Source: Desulfarculaceae bacterium (GTDB taxonomy: Bacteria; Desulfobacterota; Desulfarculia; Desulfarculales; Desulfarculaceae). From it: a stretch of 64,000 bases of DNA. The notes under the pieces are model-generated. The model saw only the letters and a program-made list of their open reading frames with translations. It did no database searches and was not told where the DNA came from. Where the stretch lies: NCBI GenBank assembly GCA_021737145.1, contig JAIPEN010000010.1, positions 84,898 to 148,897 of the forward strand, read 5' to 3'. This document shows, in pieces, positions 47,264-55,674 of the stretch. Both the position numbers and the translations under genes were made by a program. Within the stretch, counting starts at the first letter, position 1; each line of letters opens with the position of its first letter.

Positions 47264-47683
47264 ATGGCCAACAAGATACTGCTGGAAGTGGTCACCCCGG
47301 ACCAGCTGCTGCTTTCCAAGGAAGTAGAGGTGGTGGTGGCCACCGGAGTGGACGGCGAGTTCGGCGTGCTGCATGGCCACGTGCCCTTCCTGGCCTCGTT
47401 GGCCGTCGGCGAGATGCGCTTCAGGGAAGGCAACGAAACCGAATATGCGGCCATCGCCGGCGGCTTCGCCGAAGTGACCGGCGAGAAGGTGACCATACTG
47501 GCCGAGGCGGCCGAGCTGGCCCGCGAGATCGACATCGACCGCGCCCAGCGCGCCCGTGAACGCGCCCAGCAACGCATGGAAAAGACCCGCGCCGAGGAAA
47601 TGGACTACGCCCGGGCCGAGGCGGCTCTGCAAAGGGCCATGCTCCGTTTGCGCACGGCCGAGCGCGTGGGCGGCATCGGCTAA
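47264..47683 (+). CDS. atpC: ATP synthase subunit epsilon
   Basis: The 139-residue rotor subunit starts at ATG 47264. The N-terminal beta sandwich is typical (LLEVVTPDQLLLSKEVEVVV, GEFGVLHGHVPFLASL) and the C-terminal two-helix part is RAQRARERAQQRMEKTRAEE. It ends the operon; subunits a and c are not in the window. Confidence 0.95.
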   Translation: MANKILLEVVTPDQLLLSKEVEVVVATGVDGEFGVLHGHVPFLASLAVGEMRFREGNETEYAAIAGGFAEVTGEKVTILAEAAELAREIDIDRAQRARERAQQRMEKTRAEEMDYARAEAALQRAMLRLRTAERVGGIG

Positions 47684-47699
47684 CGACTCCTCTTCTTCT

Positions 47700-47730
47700 A
47701 AACCCGGGGCAACCCGGGTTTAGATTTTTT
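47700..47730 (+). terminator. Terminator of the atp operon
   Basis: AAACCCGGG (47700-47708), loop GCAA, CCCGGGTTT (47713-47721), then AGATTTTTT. A nine-bp perfect stem with a GCAA tetraloop, 17 bases past atpC. Confidence 0.95.
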
Positions 47731-47776
47731 TAAGACAAAAAGTGGTGCCCTTAATGAATAGACCTCATTTGTGCGC

Positions 47777-47805
47777 TTGCATGTACGGAACTTAATCTCT
47801 ATAAT
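47777..47805 (+). promoter_or_regulatory. Sigma-70 promoter of the low-GC island
   Basis: TTGCAT (47777-47782), 17 bases, TATAAT (47800-47805). The -10 is a perfect consensus, rare in this GC-rich window. It lies about 100 bases before the first island gene. Confidence 0.72.
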
Positions 47806-47903
47806 TGGAATCGTTGATAAGAAACACCGCTAAGTTGCGGTACTTTGGCGGATGCGATAAGCTAGATGCTCGTCAACGTTGATCCTCGGGGGAGATTTGC
47901 ATA

Positions 47904-48182
47904 GTGGGCAAGAAGAGCAAAAATTGGATGCTTACCGATGCAGAGTACCGCATCCTTCGTAAGTATGAAAAGCCTAGAGAGATTGACATTGCGGACAAGC
48001 CTCTAGTTTACAAACTAGTGCTTGACCAGTTGATGCGCCTCGGCTTTACAGAGAAGCCAAACCATACCTTGGGAGAGACGGTTGAGCCCACTCCCCAGGG
48101 GCGCAGTGCCCTTATACGGGAAAAAAGAGCTCGTCAGGGTAAGTCCGAACTTTTGTATGCAATAGCTGCGAACATTTCTTAA
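47904..48182 (+). CDS. Small winged-helix-like protein in low-GC island
   Basis: GTG 47904 follows GGGGGAGAT at about nine bases. The 92-residue product is basic (SKNWMLTDAEYRILRKYEKP, then VYKLVLDQLMRLGFTEK and GETVEPTPQGRSALIREKRA). The pattern helix, helix, wing (VEPTPQGRSAL) resembles a winged helix, so DNA binding and control of the island are possible. Codon use and GC content (about 45%) differ sharply from flanking genes. No family named. Confidence 0.65.
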   Translation: MGKKSKNWMLTDAEYRILRKYEKPREIDIADKPLVYKLVLDQLMRLGFTEKPNHTLGETVEPTPQGRSALIREKRARQGKSELLYAIAANIS

Positions 48183-48187
48183 TCATA

Positions 48188-48553
48188 ATGTGGTACGCCT
48201 GGATTCCAACAATAAACAGTAAACTTACGCACTTGCCACCAGAACTCACTGGCCTTCAGAGAGTGGCACGTGAAAACGATGCCTCATATCCTTTGCTGAT
48301 ATATGCATTCGAAAAAATCGTAGGTGGAGGAAAGATTAACGACGATTGGCGCATATTTCAGGTAAGAGCGCGCCCGGACGACACCAATTCCATCAGATCT
48401 TTCCCAGTAACTTTTTTATTTAACGAATCTTCTCTCCCTGAAGCCTTTATTTTGTGGAGTTCGGAAGACCCCGGTAAGATACTATGTCTGGATGCCAAAG
48501 CACCTATATGCTTTCCTAAGAAATTTGTATCACCAACACGTCTGGACTCATAG
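48188..48553 (+). CDS. Unknown protein in low-GC island
   Basis: The frame starts at ATG 48188, five bases after the previous stop, with no strong ribosome site, so reinitiation is likely. The 121-residue product (WYAWIPTINSKLTHLPPELT, VTFLFNESSLPEAFILWSSE) has no signal, helix or motif I know. Its end overlaps the next frame by 62 bases. It could be a complete small protein, or the front part of a longer gene broken by a frameshift into the next frame. Confidence 0.5.
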   Translation: MWYAWIPTINSKLTHLPPELTGLQRVARENDASYPLLIYAFEKIVGGGKINDDWRIFQVRARPDDTNSIRSFPVTFLFNESSLPEAFILWSSEDPGKILCLDAKAPICFPKKFVSPTRLDS

Positions 48554-49082
48554 TGATTTCGCACTGTTTCCAGTTGAGTCCGACGATGATATTGAGGCGT
48601 TCCGACTTATTTGGGAGCGCTATTATGGGGAGAGAATAATTGTTGAGTTGAAGCAGAAACTCCGCAAAATGTTTTTTAAGATGGAAGCTGCGGATCCGGA
48701 TAAATGGCAATATGTTTTGCAAATCTGTGCAGCGGGTATAGGGGAATTGTATTATGGGCAGGCATTATGCCGTCATGCAGGCCTGGACGCAAGGTATTTT
48801 GAGGCGTGCGAGCGCGGTCTAGGAACGTTTAAAAATATACAAATGTTAACAGAGGAGAAAACAACAAATTTAAAACACAAGGAAGCAAGCACAATCAACA
48901 GTAGGCATATTTTCTACGCGCTTTCAGCAACTATTATTGCAAGCATCATTGCGAGGCCGGATTTAGTAGAAGATGCAAGCTTAGTCATGTGGTTCGCCAT
49001 CGGAAGTATATTAACTTCCGGTTTATTGGTTTTTTGTTATAAATTCTGGCGAAAGTGGTTTTTGGCAAGTTACTATAGCTGA
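48492..49082 (+). CDS. Two-helix membrane-anchored protein in low-GC island
   Basis: The frame from ATG 48492 encodes 196 residues; the true start is uncertain, since no ribosome site is clear and the frame is open up to 48411. A cytosolic helical part (RIIVELKQKLRKMFFKMEAA, YVLQICAAGIGELYYGQALC) is followed by two C-terminal membrane helices (HIFYALSATIIASIIA, LVMWFAIGSILTSGLLVFCY). This soluble-domain-plus-two-helices plan is seen in some membrane effector proteins of defence systems, but no homologue is recognised. Very AT-rich. Confidence 0.55.
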   Translation: MPKHLYAFLRNLYHQHVWTHSDFALFPVESDDDIEAFRLIWERYYGERIIVELKQKLRKMFFKMEAADPDKWQYVLQICAAGIGELYYGQALCRHAGLDARYFEACERGLGTFKNIQMLTEEKTTNLKHKEASTINSRHIFYALSATIIASIIARPDLVEDASLVMWFAIGSILTSGLLVFCYKFWRKWFLASYYS

Positions 49083-49220
49083 AGGCAGGCCTGCCTAATT
49101 TCGCCCATTAGTTTTCTCACCCAGCCGCCCCCAATCCCCCTTGCGTATCTACCTTTATCCACCTACCATGGAGCCCTGTGGACCCAAACTGCCCCGATTG
49201 CGGACAGAAGGAGATAAGCA

Positions 49221-50030
49221 ATGGAAATCAAGCAGGTTAAGCTGGTATATTTCTCGCCCACCGGAACCACCCAGAAGGTCTTGCAGGCCATGGCCAAGGG
49301 CATGGGCGTGGACGACGTGCGCAACATAAACCTCACCCTGCCCGACGGGGCCAAGCAGAACGTGGAGCCCTTCGCGGACGAGCTGGTCATCCTGGGCGTG
49401 CCGGTGTACGGCGGCCGGGTGCCGGCCACGGCCATCGAGCGCCTGAAAAAGCTCCAGGGCAATGGCTCCCTGTGCGTGCCGGTGGTGCTCTACGGCAACC
49501 GCGAGTTCGAGGACTCCCTCTTGGAGCTGAAGAACCTGGCCGCCGAGCTGGGCTTCAAGCCGGTGGCCGGGGCCGCCTTTATCGGCGAGCACTCCTTTGC
49601 CACCGAGGCCCTGCCCGTTGCCAACGGCCGCCCGGACGACCAGGACCTGAAAAAGGCCAGGGAATTCGGGGCCAAGGTAATGGAAAAGGTGACCGGCCTG
49701 GCCTCTGCCGCAGATCTGGCCGACCCGGAGATCCCGGGCCGCTTCCCCTATGAGGGCGGCCCCAAGGCCCTGGACGCCTCGCCGATCACCAACCCCGAGG
49801 CCTGCATCCTGTGCGGAACCTGCGCCAGCGTGTGCCCCACCTCGGCCATCACCGTGGAGGACAGCGTGGAGACCAAGGTGGAGCTGTGCATCCGCTGCAC
49901 CGCCTGCGTGAAGAACTGTCCCACCGGCGCGCGGGTATGGCAGAACGAGATGCTGGGCAAGATCGCCACCTGGCTCAGCGAGAACTGCGCCGCCCGCAAG
50001 GAGCCGGAGTTTTTCGGGGTCAGCGCTTAG
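49221..50030 (+). CDS. EFR1-type flavodoxin/ferredoxin fusion protein
   Basis: ATG 49221 follows AAGGAGATAAGC. The 269-residue product has an N-terminal flavodoxin-like domain (VKLVYFSPTGTTQKVLQAMA is the FMN phosphate loop) and a C-terminal pair of 4Fe-4S motifs, CILCGTCASVCP and CIRCTACVKNCP. Such EFR1-family proteins are common in anaerobes and shuttle electrons; the partner is unknown. It is monocistronic. Confidence 0.9.
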   Translation: MEIKQVKLVYFSPTGTTQKVLQAMAKGMGVDDVRNINLTLPDGAKQNVEPFADELVILGVPVYGGRVPATAIERLKKLQGNGSLCVPVVLYGNREFEDSLLELKNLAAELGFKPVAGAAFIGEHSFATEALPVANGRPDDQDLKKAREFGAKVMEKVTGLASAADLADPEIPGRFPYEGGPKALDASPITNPEACILCGTCASVCPTSAITVEDSVETKVELCIRCTACVKNCPTGARVWQNEMLGKIATWLSENCAARKEPEFFGVSA

Positions 50031-50057
50031 CCCCTTCAATTTATGAATGAACCGCGT

Positions 50058-50095
50058 GGGCGGAGGCCGCTGCTCGGGCAGCGGTTTCTCCGCCC
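50058..50095 (+). terminator. Long hairpin after the EFR1 gene
   Basis: GGGCGGAG and GCCGCTGC pair with GCAGCGGT and CTCCGCCC around TCGG, with a two-base bulge. There is no strong U-run right after it (CGTTGTTGCC), so it may be a terminator or an RNA-stabilising hairpin. Confidence 0.6.
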
Positions 50096-50195
50096 CGTTG
50101 TTGCCTTTAAATGGCGATTCGGGGTTTTTTACATTGCCGCATCAGCCGCCCTGCCCCCTTGCTTATCGACCGCTTAACCAATACCATATGGCCTT

Positions 50196-50960
50196 ATGAA
50201 CACTAATCTTCCTCAGTTGGCGGTGGTGGTGCTGGCCGCGGGCAAGGGCACCAGGATGAAGTCGGATTTGCCCAAGGTTCTCCATCCCTTGGCTGGCAAG
50301 CCCATGATCGGCTGGGTGGTGGACCTGGCCGAGGACCTGGGGGCCATGCGAACCGTGGTGGTGGTGGGGCACGGCGCGGAGCAGGTCAAGGCCCATCTGG
50401 CCGGCCGCCGGGATCTGTTGTTCGCCCTGCAGGAGCCCCAACTGGGCACCGGCCATGCGGTCATGGCCGCCGCGCCCGGCCTGATGAACTTCGGCGGCGA
50501 GGTGATCGTGCTCTACGGCGACGTGCCGGGCCTCCGGCGCTCCACGGCCCAGCGGCTCATCGACCAGCACCGGTCCCAGGGCAATGACATGACCGCCCTG
50601 GCCATTGACCGCGACCCGCCCCCGGCCTATGGCCGCCTGATCCTGGACGGCGATGACCGCCTCACCCGCATCGTGGAGGAGCGCGACGCCACGCCGGAGG
50701 AAAAGAAGATCACCCTGGTCAGCTCGGGCATCTTCGTGTTTTCCTGCCCGCCGTTGTTGGAGTGCCTGCCCCTGCTCACCACGGACAACGATCAAAACGA
50801 GTATTACCTCACCGACCTGGCCGAGATTTTTCATGGCCGCGGCCTCCGGGTGGGCTATCATGTGGCCCCGGACCCGGGCGAGCTGCAGGGCATAAACTCC
50901 CAGGACGAGCTGGCCTGGATGGAGGGCCGCTGGGCCTCCACCGGGGGCAAAGAGGACTAG
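50196..50960 (+). CDS. GlmU-type uridylyltransferase domain, lacking the acetyltransferase half
   Basis: The product has 254 residues and matches only the N-terminal N-acetylglucosamine-1-phosphate uridylyltransferase half of GlmU: the nucleotide loop LAAGKGTRMKSDLPKVLHPL, QEPQLGTGHAV, LYGDVPGL, ERDATPEEK and NEYYLTDLAEIF. It ends after INSQDELAWMEGRW, before the left-handed beta helix that makes GlcNAc-1-P in full GlmU. The frame is clean, with no remnant behind it. It probably makes UDP-GlcNAc; acetylation must be done by another protein. It is followed by glmS. Confidence 0.88.
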   Translation: MNTNLPQLAVVVLAAGKGTRMKSDLPKVLHPLAGKPMIGWVVDLAEDLGAMRTVVVVGHGAEQVKAHLAGRRDLLFALQEPQLGTGHAVMAAAPGLMNFGGEVIVLYGDVPGLRRSTAQRLIDQHRSQGNDMTALAIDRDPPPAYGRLILDGDDRLTRIVEERDATPEEKKITLVSSGIFVFSCPPLLECLPLLTTDNDQNEYYLTDLAEIFHGRGLRVGYHVAPDPGELQGINSQDELAWMEGRWASTGGKED

Positions 50961-51088
50961 GGCTCGCCTCAAGCGCGAGGCAAAGCCCTCCCCTTGCATG
51001 GGGGTTGAGCGGCAGGGGATTTAATTTAACTCTTTCGCTCAAATATCGCGTGAACCCTTGCCTGGAGCTTGAGCATTGCTTTCTCAAC

Positions 51089-51212
51089 CGGCACAGCCAC
51101 AGACCCGCTGGCAAGGCGTCCGGCGAGCGAGTGCCGCAGGCGTAGCAGAGCCTACGCCGAGGCGCAAGCAAAGCCAGCAACGCAGCCAAGGGGGTTGTGG
51201 CGCAGCCGGACG
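51089..51212 (+). repeat. REPIN-like dispersed repeat, copy 5
   Basis: CCGGCACAGCCACAGACCC, GGCAAGGCGTCCGGCGAGCG, GCCGCAGGCGTAGCAGAGCC and TACGCCGAGGCGCAAGCAAA follow the family in forward orientation, between the uridylyltransferase gene and glmS. The inner arms GGCGTAG and CTACGCC are intact. It does not resemble a glmS ribozyme. Confidence 0.78.
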
Positions 51213-51241
51213 CTTAACCCTCGTGGAAGGGGGGGGCTAAT

Positions 51242-53077
51242 ATGTGCGGAATAATCGGCTATCTGGGCCCCGGCGAGGCGCCGGAAGTCATCATGGACGG
51301 CCTGGCCCGTCTGGAGTACCGGGGCTATGACAGCGCCGGCCTGGCCGTGGTCACCCCTGAGGGCGGCTTCGCGGTGCGCCGGGCCGAGGGCAAGCTAAGC
51401 CGCCTGGCCGCCAAGCTGGCCCAGGAGCCGGTGAGCGGCCACCTGGGCATGGGCCACACCCGCTGGGCCACCCACGGCCGACCCTCGGAAACCAACGCCC
51501 ACCCGCACCTGCACGGCGACGTGGCCGTGGTGCACAACGGCATCATTGAAAACTATTTGGAGCTCAAGCAAGAGCTCGTCGCGGCCGGGCACAGCTTCAC
51601 CTCCGAGACCGACACCGAGATCGCGGCGGTGCTCATCGCCGAGGAGCGCGGCAAGGGCGGCGGCCTGGAGGGGGCGGTGCGCCGGGCCTTGGGCCGCATC
51701 CGGGGCTCCTACGCCCTGGTCATCCTGGACCGCACCCAGCCCGACATGATCATCGGGGCCCGCAAGGACTCCCCCTTGGTGCTGGGCCTGGGCGAGCCGG
51801 GCGAGTTTTTCCTGGCCTCGGACGTGCCCGCCTTTTTGGCCCACTCCAACCGGGTGGTCTTTTTGCACGACGGCGACTTCGTGGTGGTGCGCGGCGGCGG
51901 CTACACCATCAGCGACCTGGCCGGCGACCGGCAGGAGCGGCCGGTGGACACCATCTCCTGGTCCCCGGCCATGGCCGAAAAGGCCGGGTACAAGCACTTC
52001 ATGCAAAAGGAGATCTTCGAGCAGCCCCGGGCCCTGGTGGACACCATCGGCGGCCGGGCCAAGGCGGGCGAGGACGACGTGTTCCTGCCCGACCTGGGAA
52101 TAAGCGACGAGGAGCTCAAGGATATCAAGCGCCTGGTGCTGCTGGCCTGCGGCACCTCCTGGCACGCCGCCCTGGTGGGCAAGTTTTGGATCGAGGGCCT
52201 GTCCCGGGTGCCGGCCGAGGTGGACCTGGGCAGCGAGTTCCGCTACCGCTCCCCCCTGGTGGGTCCCGGCGACCTGGTGGTGGCCATCAGCCAGTCCGGC
52301 GAGACCGCCGACACCCTGGCCGCCCTGCGCGAGGCCACTTCCAAGGGCGCCAAGGCGGTGGCCGTTTGCAACGTGGTGGGCAGCACCCTGACCCGCGAGG
52401 CCCAGGGGGTGATCTACACCCACGCCGGGCCCGAGATCGGGGTGGCCTCCACCAAGGCCTTCACCACCCAACTGGTGGTGCTCTACATGCTGGCCCTGCA
52501 TCTGGGCCGGGTGCGCGGCACCCTGGATTCCCAGCAGGGTCAAAAGCTTATCAACGATCTGGTGGCCCTGCCCGGCCTGCTGCAACAGACCCTGGAGAAC
52601 GAACAAGAGGTAATGGAGGTGGCCGCCGCCTATGCCGAGGCCCAGGACTTCTTGTATCTGGGACGGGGCCTGTGCTACCCCATCGCCCTGGAAGGGGCGC
52701 TCAAGCTAAAGGAAATCAGCTACATCCACGCCGAGGGCTATCCGGCCGGCGAGATGAAGCACGGGCCCATCGCCCTGATCGACCACGAGATGCCGGTAGT
52801 GGTTTTAGCAAACAAAAACGACGTATTGGAGAAGGTGCTCTCCAACATGCAGGAGGTGCGGGCCCGCCAAGGGCGGCTCATCGCGCTCACCGAATCCGAC
52901 AACCAGGCGGCCCGCTCCCTGGCCGACGCGGTCATCGGAGTGCCGCATAGCCCGCCTCTGTTGGCTCCGGTGGTGCTCACCGTGCCCTTGCAGCTTTTGG
53001 CCTATCACGTGGCCGTGATCCGGGGAACCGACGTGGACCAGCCGCGCAACCTGGCCAAAAGCGTCACCGTGGAGTGA
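51242..53077 (+). CDS. glmS: Glutamine-fructose-6-phosphate aminotransferase GlmS
   Basis: This makes glucosamine-6-phosphate for wall synthesis. The 611-residue product has the N-terminal nucleophile Cys2 in [17 protein letters not shown], and two SIS domains ([47 protein letters not shown]), ending [11 protein letters not shown] 51242 has AAGGGGGGGGCT upstream. It is followed by the coiled-coil and zapA genes. Confidence 0.97.
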   Translation: MCGIIGYLGPGEAPEVIMDGLARLEYRGYDSAGLAVVTPEGGFAVRRAEGKLSRLAAKLAQEPVSGHLGMGHTRWATHGRPSETNAHPHLHGDVAVVHNGIIENYLELKQELVAAGHSFTSETDTEIAAVLIAEERGKGGGLEGAVRRALGRIRGSYALVILDRTQPDMIIGARKDSPLVLGLGEPGEFFLASDVPAFLAHSNRVVFLHDGDFVVVRGGGYTISDLAGDRQERPVDTISWSPAMAEKAGYKHFMQKEIFEQPRALVDTIGGRAKAGEDDVFLPDLGISDEELKDIKRLVLLACGTSWHAALVGKFWIEGLSRVPAEVDLGSEFRYRSPLVGPGDLVVAISQSGETADTLAALREATSKGAKAVAVCNVVGSTLTREAQGVIYTHAGPEIGVASTKAFTTQLVVLYMLALHLGRVRGTLDSQQGQKLINDLVALPGLLQQTLENEQEVMEVAAAYAEAQDFLYLGRGLCYPIALEGALKLKEISYIHAEGYPAGEMKHGPIALIDHEMPVVVLANKNDVLEKVLSNMQEVRARQGRLIALTESDNQAARSLADAVIGVPHSPPLLAPVVLTVPLQLLAYHVAVIRGTDVDQPRNLAKSVTVE

Positions 53078-53165
53078 CAATTTGGTGAGCTTGTACCAAT
53101 TATCTCCTTGCGCTAACACCATTCATCCCCTAGATTTGGATATGGCAGAAAAGGTAAACTAATCC

Positions 53166-53384
53166 ATGGACCTCAATGCCTTCACCCTATTGGAGAAAAA
53201 GATAGAGGAGCTTCTGGGCCGCCTGGGCGAACTTAGTGGAGAAAACACCGAGCTACGCGGCCGTCTGGAAGAAAAAGATAAGGAACTGGCCGAGATGAAC
53301 CAACGCCTGACCGAAGGTGAAGCCGAGAGGGACCAGGTTCGGGCGCGGGTGGAGCAGCTCTTGGCCAAACTGGAGACTTTATAG
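53166..53384 (+). CDS. ZapB-like coiled-coil protein
   Basis: The 72-residue product starts at ATG 53166. It is almost wholly a coiled coil (EKKIEELLGRLGELSGENTE, ELAEMNQRLTEGEAERDQVR). Size and position just before zapA suggest a ZapB-type division factor that bridges ZapA and the chromosome terminus machinery, but coiled coils carry little family signal. The ribosome site is weak (AAAGGTAAACTAATCC). Confidence 0.62.
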   Translation: MDLNAFTLLEKKIEELLGRLGELSGENTELRGRLEEKDKELAEMNQRLTEGEAERDQVRARVEQLLAKLETL

Positions 53385-53405
53385 TCCGGGGCCGGATGTA
53401 AAAAA

Positions 53406-53687
53406 TTGCCCAAGGCGGTTACCGTGGAGATACTCGGCAACGAGTACGTGCTACGCTCCGATGCGGGCGAGGAAAGGGTGCGCGAAGTGGCGGCCCTGCT
53501 CAACGACCGGCTCAACGAAGTGTTGGCGACCACCAACACCTCCTCTACCCTGGCGGCCGCGGTTCTGGCTGCCTTGAACATAACTCACGAGCTCCTGCAA
53601 CTACAGGATCAGCAGGAGAAACTGTCTCAGGAGATCGAGGCAAAAACCGAAAGGCTTCTCAAGATGATTGAGGAGCAAAAGGCTTAG
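53406..53687 (+). CDS. zapA: Cell division protein ZapA
   Basis: ZapA bundles FtsZ. The 93-residue product starts at TTG 53406. It has the ZapA head (VTVEILGNEYVLRSDAGEER, VREVAALLNDRLNEV) and a C-terminal coil (LLQLQDQQEKLSQEIEAKTE). It lies 21 bases after the coiled-coil gene and directly before 6S RNA, the usual zapA-ssrS order. Confidence 0.85.
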   Translation: MPKAVTVEILGNEYVLRSDAGEERVREVAALLNDRLNEVLATTNTSSTLAAAVLAALNITHELLQLQDQQEKLSQEIEAKTERLLKMIEEQKA

Positions 53688-53689
53688 GC

Positions 53690-53873
53690 GCCCCTGCCCT
53701 GTACGTGTAAAGGCGGGACAGTCATTTTGAGCCAACACTCAAGATAACGGGCCGAATGCCACTGATACCCGGCGGCGGCACCCCAAGGGGCAGCCCGAAC
53801 TGGATTCACGCCCGGCCCACCTGTTCCGACAGGTTCAAAAAGTGACCGCCCCACGGCAGTGGCGGGGGACCTT
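53690..53873 (+). ncRNA. ssrS: 6S RNA
   Basis: Directly after zapA, the segment GGCGGGACAGTCATTTTGAG, then CCAACACTCAAGATAAC, follows the E. coli 6S 5' side (GGGCCAGTCCCCTGAGCCGATA). The 3' side, CACCTGTTCCGACAGGTTC, then AAAAAGTGACCGCCCCACGG, follows the TTCAAGGGTTACAGCC...GCGGCAT side. The ends close as a stem (CGCCCCTGCC and CGTG with CACG and GGCGGGG). 6S RNA binds RNA polymerase as an open-promoter mimic. Ends are approximate. Confidence 0.8.
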
Positions 53874-53879
53874 TTACCG

Positions 53880-54060
53880 CCCCAGGTGGCGCCAAGCCGA
53901 TAAATGATCATGAGCCCTAAGCTTTTTCCCGGCAGCCTGCCCATTCCGCCCTTCAGGGGAAGTGCGCGCTGCGCCTCACGCCAGGTCCGGCCACCAGGTT
54001 AGGAGGAGACCCTCAGGGCATGCGCCCTAGTGAAAGGCGAGGGAAAAAGGGATAGGGCCC
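53880..54060 (+). other. Unexplained region between 6S RNA and rny
   Basis: This stretch holds no gene. It has local pairing potential (CAGGGCATGCGCCCTAG, GTGCGCGCTGCGCCTCAC) and a GAGGGAAAAAGGGATAGGG purine patch. It could be an rny leader or a second small RNA. CCAGGTCCGG recalls SRP RNA but the rest does not fit. Confidence 0.3.
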
Positions 54061-54073
54061 CGGTCAAAGCCTC

Positions 54074-54096
54074 GGTCTCCTTATAATAAGGAGGCC
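54074..54096 (+). promoter_or_regulatory. Hairpin sequestering the rny ribosome-binding site
   Basis: GGTCTCCTT (54074-54082) pairs with AAGGAGGCC (54088-54096) around ATAAT: nine pairs with one G-U. The second arm is the AAGGAGG Shine-Dalgarno of rny, whose ATG is at 54099. The site is thus wholly inside a stem. Confidence 0.75.
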
Positions 54097-54098
54097 CT

Positions 54099-55661
54099 AT
54101 GTCTACCCCCCTTGCTCTGGTCGGGATCCTTCTGGCCCTCCTATTGGGGGTGGCGCTCGGTTACATCATCCGCTTGCGGCAAGCGGCCAGCCGGCTGGAG
54201 TCGGTGGAGGCCCTTAGCCAAAAGATGGTGGACGACGCCCGCCGCGAATCCGAAACCCTGAAAAAAGAAGCCCTGTTGCAGGCCAAGGACCAGCTTTATC
54301 AGATGAAGCTGGAGCTGGAGGCCGAGACGAAGGAACGGCGCGGCGAGCTGGCCTCGCTGGAAAAGCGCCTGGAAAAAAAGGAAGAGAGCCTGGAGCGCAA
54401 GGGCTCCCACCTGGACGAGCGCGATGAAGAGCTGCACAAGCGCGAGACCGAGCAGGACAAGATGCGCCGCGAGGCCGCCGAGCGCCTGAGCGAGTACGAA
54501 AAGATGGTGGCCGAGGAAAAGGCCAACCTGGAGCGCATCGCGGCCATGACCCAGGACCAGGCCAAGGCCGAGCTAACCGCCACCATCGAATCCCAGGCCC
54601 GCCACGAAAGCGCCAAGACCCTGGTGCGCATCGAGGCCGAGACCAAGGAGATCTCCAAAAAGAAGGCCCAGGAAATCCTGGCCCTGGCCTGTAAGCGCTA
54701 TGCCGGCGATTATGCGGTGGAAAAGACCGTGAGCGTGGTGGCGCTGCCTAATGACGAGATGAAGGGCCGCATCATCGGCCGCGAAGGCCGCAACATCCGG
54801 GCCATCGAGGCGGCCACGGGCATCGACCTGATCATCGACGACACCCCCGAGGCGGTTATCATCAGCGGCTTCAACCCCTTGCGCCGCGAGGTGGCCCGCC
54901 GGTCCCTGGAGCGGCTCATCTCCGACGGGCGCATCCACCCGGCGCGCATCGAAGAGGTGGTCAAGAAGATCGAGACCGAGGTGGAGGGAAGCGTCAAGGA
55001 AGCCGGCGAACAAGCCACCTTCGACGTGGGCGTGCACGGAATCCATCCGGAAATCGTCAAGCTCATCGGACGCTTGAAGTACCGCTCCTCCTACGCGCAA
55101 AACGTGCTGGTCCACTCCCTGGAGGTGGCCTTCCTCTGCGGCATCATGGCCTCGGAACTGGGCCTGGACCCCCAGGCCGCCAAGCGGGCCGGACTGCTGC
55201 ACGACATCGGAAAGGCCGTGGACCACGAAATCGAAGGCCCCCACGCGGTCATCGGCGCGGACCTGGCCAGGCGATACGGCGAAAAGCCCCATATCGTCCA
55301 CGCCCTGGCCGCCCACCACGAGGACGTGACCCCGGAAAGCGTGCTGGATGTGCTGGTGCAGGCCTCCGACGCCCTCAGCGGAGCCCGGCCCGGCGCCCGC
55401 CGCGAAATGCTCGAATCCTACGTCAAGCGCCTGGAAGACCTGGAACGCATCGCCACGGTGCACGAGGGCGTGTCCAATGCCTACGCCATCCAGGCCGGCC
55501 GCGAACTGCGCATCGTCCTGGAAGCAGAGAAAACCAGCGACGACCTGGCCCTCATGCTCTCCCATGACGTGGCTCGCAAAATCGAGGAAGAGCTGATGTA
55601 CCCCGGCCAAATCAAGGTCACGGTCATCCGCGAAACCCGCGCCGTGGATTACGCCAAGTAG
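54099..55661 (+). CDS. rny: Ribonuclease Y
   Basis: RNase Y is a membrane-anchored endoribonuclease that starts mRNA decay. The 520-residue product has an N-terminal helix (ALVGILLALLLGVALGYIIR), a long coiled coil (about 30-200), a KH domain (MKGRIIGREGRNIRAIEAAT, GIDLIIDDTPEAVIISGF), an HD domain with LLHDIGKAVDHEIEGPHA and the C-terminal LMYPGQIKVTVIRETRAVDYAK-type end. The length is usual. It is followed by ymdB, as in many bacteria. Confidence 0.97.
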   Translation: MSTPLALVGILLALLLGVALGYIIRLRQAASRLESVEALSQKMVDDARRESETLKKEALLQAKDQLYQMKLELEAETKERRGELASLEKRLEKKEESLERKGSHLDERDEELHKRETEQDKMRREAAERLSEYEKMVAEEKANLERIAAMTQDQAKAELTATIESQARHESAKTLVRIEAETKEISKKKAQEILALACKRYAGDYAVEKTVSVVALPNDEMKGRIIGREGRNIRAIEAATGIDLIIDDTPEAVIISGFNPLRREVARRSLERLISDGRIHPARIEEVVKKIETEVEGSVKEAGEQATFDVGVHGIHPEIVKLIGRLKYRSSYAQNVLVHSLEVAFLCGIMASELGLDPQAAKRAGLLHDIGKAVDHEIEGPHAVIGADLARRYGEKPHIVHALAAHHEDVTPESVLDVLVQASDALSGARPGARREMLESYVKRLEDLERIATVHEGVSNAYAIQAGRELRIVLEAEKTSDDLALMLSHDVARKIEEELMYPGQIKVTVIRETRAVDYAK

Positions 55662-55674
55662 ATTTGGGACAACC

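Noticed and set aside
49155..49163. DnaA-box-like TTATCCACC
   Set aside because: A single 8/9 match with no cluster and no AT-rich unwinding element beside it; not enough for an origin.
50961..51241. glmS ribozyme upstream of glmS
   Set aside because: The gap is a member of the REPIN-like family and lacks the ribozyme core.
53985..54010. Possible SRP RNA (CCAGGTCCGG)
   Set aside because: The essential GGAAGGAAGCAGC-type loop is absent.
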